DNA of 64,000 nt from Thermomucor indicae-seudaticae (lineage: Eukaryota > Mucoromycota > Mucoromycetes > Mucorales > Lichtheimiaceae), in the NCBI GenBank assembly GCA_000787465.1, contig JSYX01000050.1:1-64000 (forward strand), in the 5' to 3' direction. A program made the translations under genes and the position numbers. Every line of letters begins with the position of its first letter. Position 1 is the stretch's first letter. The notes under the pieces were generated by a model that was not told the DNA's origin, did no database searches, and saw nothing but the letters and a program-made list of their open reading frames with translations. Shown here piece after piece: positions 63,039 to 64,000 of the stretch.

Positions 63039-63784
63039 AAGTAGGCAACGCCAATGTAACAATGACTTTCCAACACAGCAGCATCCTAGTAAGCCGACGA
63101 TATAAATGACATTGGCACATGCTGATGCCTAACGACAAACCTCTTTCACTATGTTATGAAACCAATTCTTATACGATTCCTCGATGCTGGCCTTTCTTGG
63201 GTGACCATCTATACGATAGTGCCGGAGCGATATCATGCGTGTGTTTAGCCCCTTCCTCTGTAGTAAGTCATTGCCAGATCCTATTTGCATGTAATGCGGC
63301 GTAAACTAACCATATACAGTAACAGTAGGCCATCCAATGTTTTGTCAGAAGTCGACCCATCTAAAGGACATATTTGACCAGATGAACTAGCTACTGCTGA
63401 AATTTTCACTACATGAATACAGCACAGGGATGTAGAATCAGGAGCATCTTTCAAGTTTCAGCTTCGCCATTTAGGAGACTACCAGTTATAGCGACTTTAT
63501 TTTCTTGAGCCCATCCACTCTGAATAGTACAGGATCCAAGGAGAGAAAATCCCAACTTCACTATTGCGATGCAGGGGAAAAGAAAACCTTCCAAGTTTCC
63601 CATCCGGATGGCTACTTGAGATGGAAAGGTATAAGGAGTATCGTCATTGTCATTGGTTATAAAAAGGAAGAGACAGGAACCTGTCTCGATCTTAAAGAAA
63701 ATGCGTTCTGGGATTATTTCACTTTGTGTCGCAACAGTTTATCTGTTCTATACTCTGGAAGCTGCGCTGGCTTCTGCCCCAAAT
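63039..63784. other. Intergenic, no gene supported
   Basis: About 750 bp. A plus-strand frame at 63505-63810 has no family text and ends inside the repeat below. Nothing else is supportable. Confidence 0.35.
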
Positions 63785-64000
63785 GGAATCGGTTAGTATG
63801 CCTTCCTTAATGCAAGGTAGCCATCCTAACTTGAGCAATAGCACCAGGTTTTATGGCCAGATCAGCGGAGAATGCAATCGGTACGATACCTCTCTTAATA
63901 CATGGAACCTGCAGCATTCTAACTTGAGCAATAGCTCCCAGCCTTGTGGCCCGATCAGCGGAAGAAGCCGCAAAGGTGGCCCACAAATCACGTCTCACGA
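63785..64000 (-). repeat. 93-bp tandem repeat reading as 31-aa units, cut by window edge
   Basis: The block CTAACTTGAGCAATAG...GATCAGCGGA occurs at about 63823 and again at 63916, a period of 93 bp (31 codons). A weaker copy of the adjoining part (ATCGGTTAGTATGCC...CTTAATGCA) lies at about 63789-63815. On the minus strand the unit reads VRMLQVPCIKRGIVPIAF then SADLAIKPGAIAQ, open across two units to the edge. The array continues beyond 64000. It may be a minisatellite or the C-terminal end of a repeat protein whose remainder is outside the window. Confidence 0.65.

Overview
The window reads as nuclear DNA of a filamentous fungus, most likely an early-diverging Mucoromycota (Mucorales-like) species. 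Signs of this are about 93 short introns (mostly 50-80 nt) that I could place in 17 genes by keeping protein homology and reading phase intact, pyrimidine-rich promoters, and a gene set typical of fungi: a chitin synthase III activator, an Anp1-type mannosyltransferase, BEM2, and PRPP synthetase with the fungal inserted region. The lineage call is inference from protein style and gene set; no ribosomal marker is present. Exon coordinates were worked out by hand from GT/GC...AG boundaries and protein continuity and have no transcript support.

Layout. 1-246: open N-terminal fragment, possibly of a mobile-element gene. 883-9424: PRPP synthetase followed by a BEM2-like RasGEF/PH/RhoGAP protein. 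10019-15798: SWIRM-domain protein, Anp1/Mnn9-type mannosyltransferase, complex I 24-kDa subunit, and an AIG1/FAR-17a membrane hydrolase. 15.8-25.4 kb: gene-poor accessory island. It holds a minisatellite, a MULE transposon gene in which transposase, OTU protease and RTC4-like domains join in one spliced gene broken by five frameshifts at A-runs, decayed sequence and one small membrane ORF. 25407-31787: fatty-aldehyde-type dehydrogenase, HSF-type factor and TFIIH subunit Tfb1. 32466-40326: SKT5/CHS4-like SEL1 protein, HMG-CoA reductase and a bZIP/DUF3425 factor. 41456-53114: CaM-kinase, acetyl-CoA hydrolase/CoA-transferase, a small membrane ORF, SCD6/LSM14 and RNA polymerase III subunit 2. 53.1-57.3 kb: second gene-poor stretch with a dead Tc1/mariner copy. 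57299-62763: vacuolar cation/H+ exchanger, an MFS transporter and a protein with a possible tubby-like fold. 62.8-64.0 kb: a duplicated upstream element and a 93-bp tandem repeat cut by the window edge.

The genes are not an operon or a metabolic cluster. Most are housekeeping genes: transcription (RPC2, TFB1, HSF, bZIP, SWIRM), cell wall and polarity (BEM2, SKT5, ANP1-type), sterol synthesis (HMGR), mitochondrial and acetate metabolism (NDUFV2, ACH1), ion and solute transport (CAX, MFS), and mRNA control (SCD6). The most unusual signals are the MULE-OTU-RTC4 composite gene, five GC-AG introns among about 93, microexons down to 8 nt including one that carries the kinase catalytic Asp, and the repeat structures at the right end.
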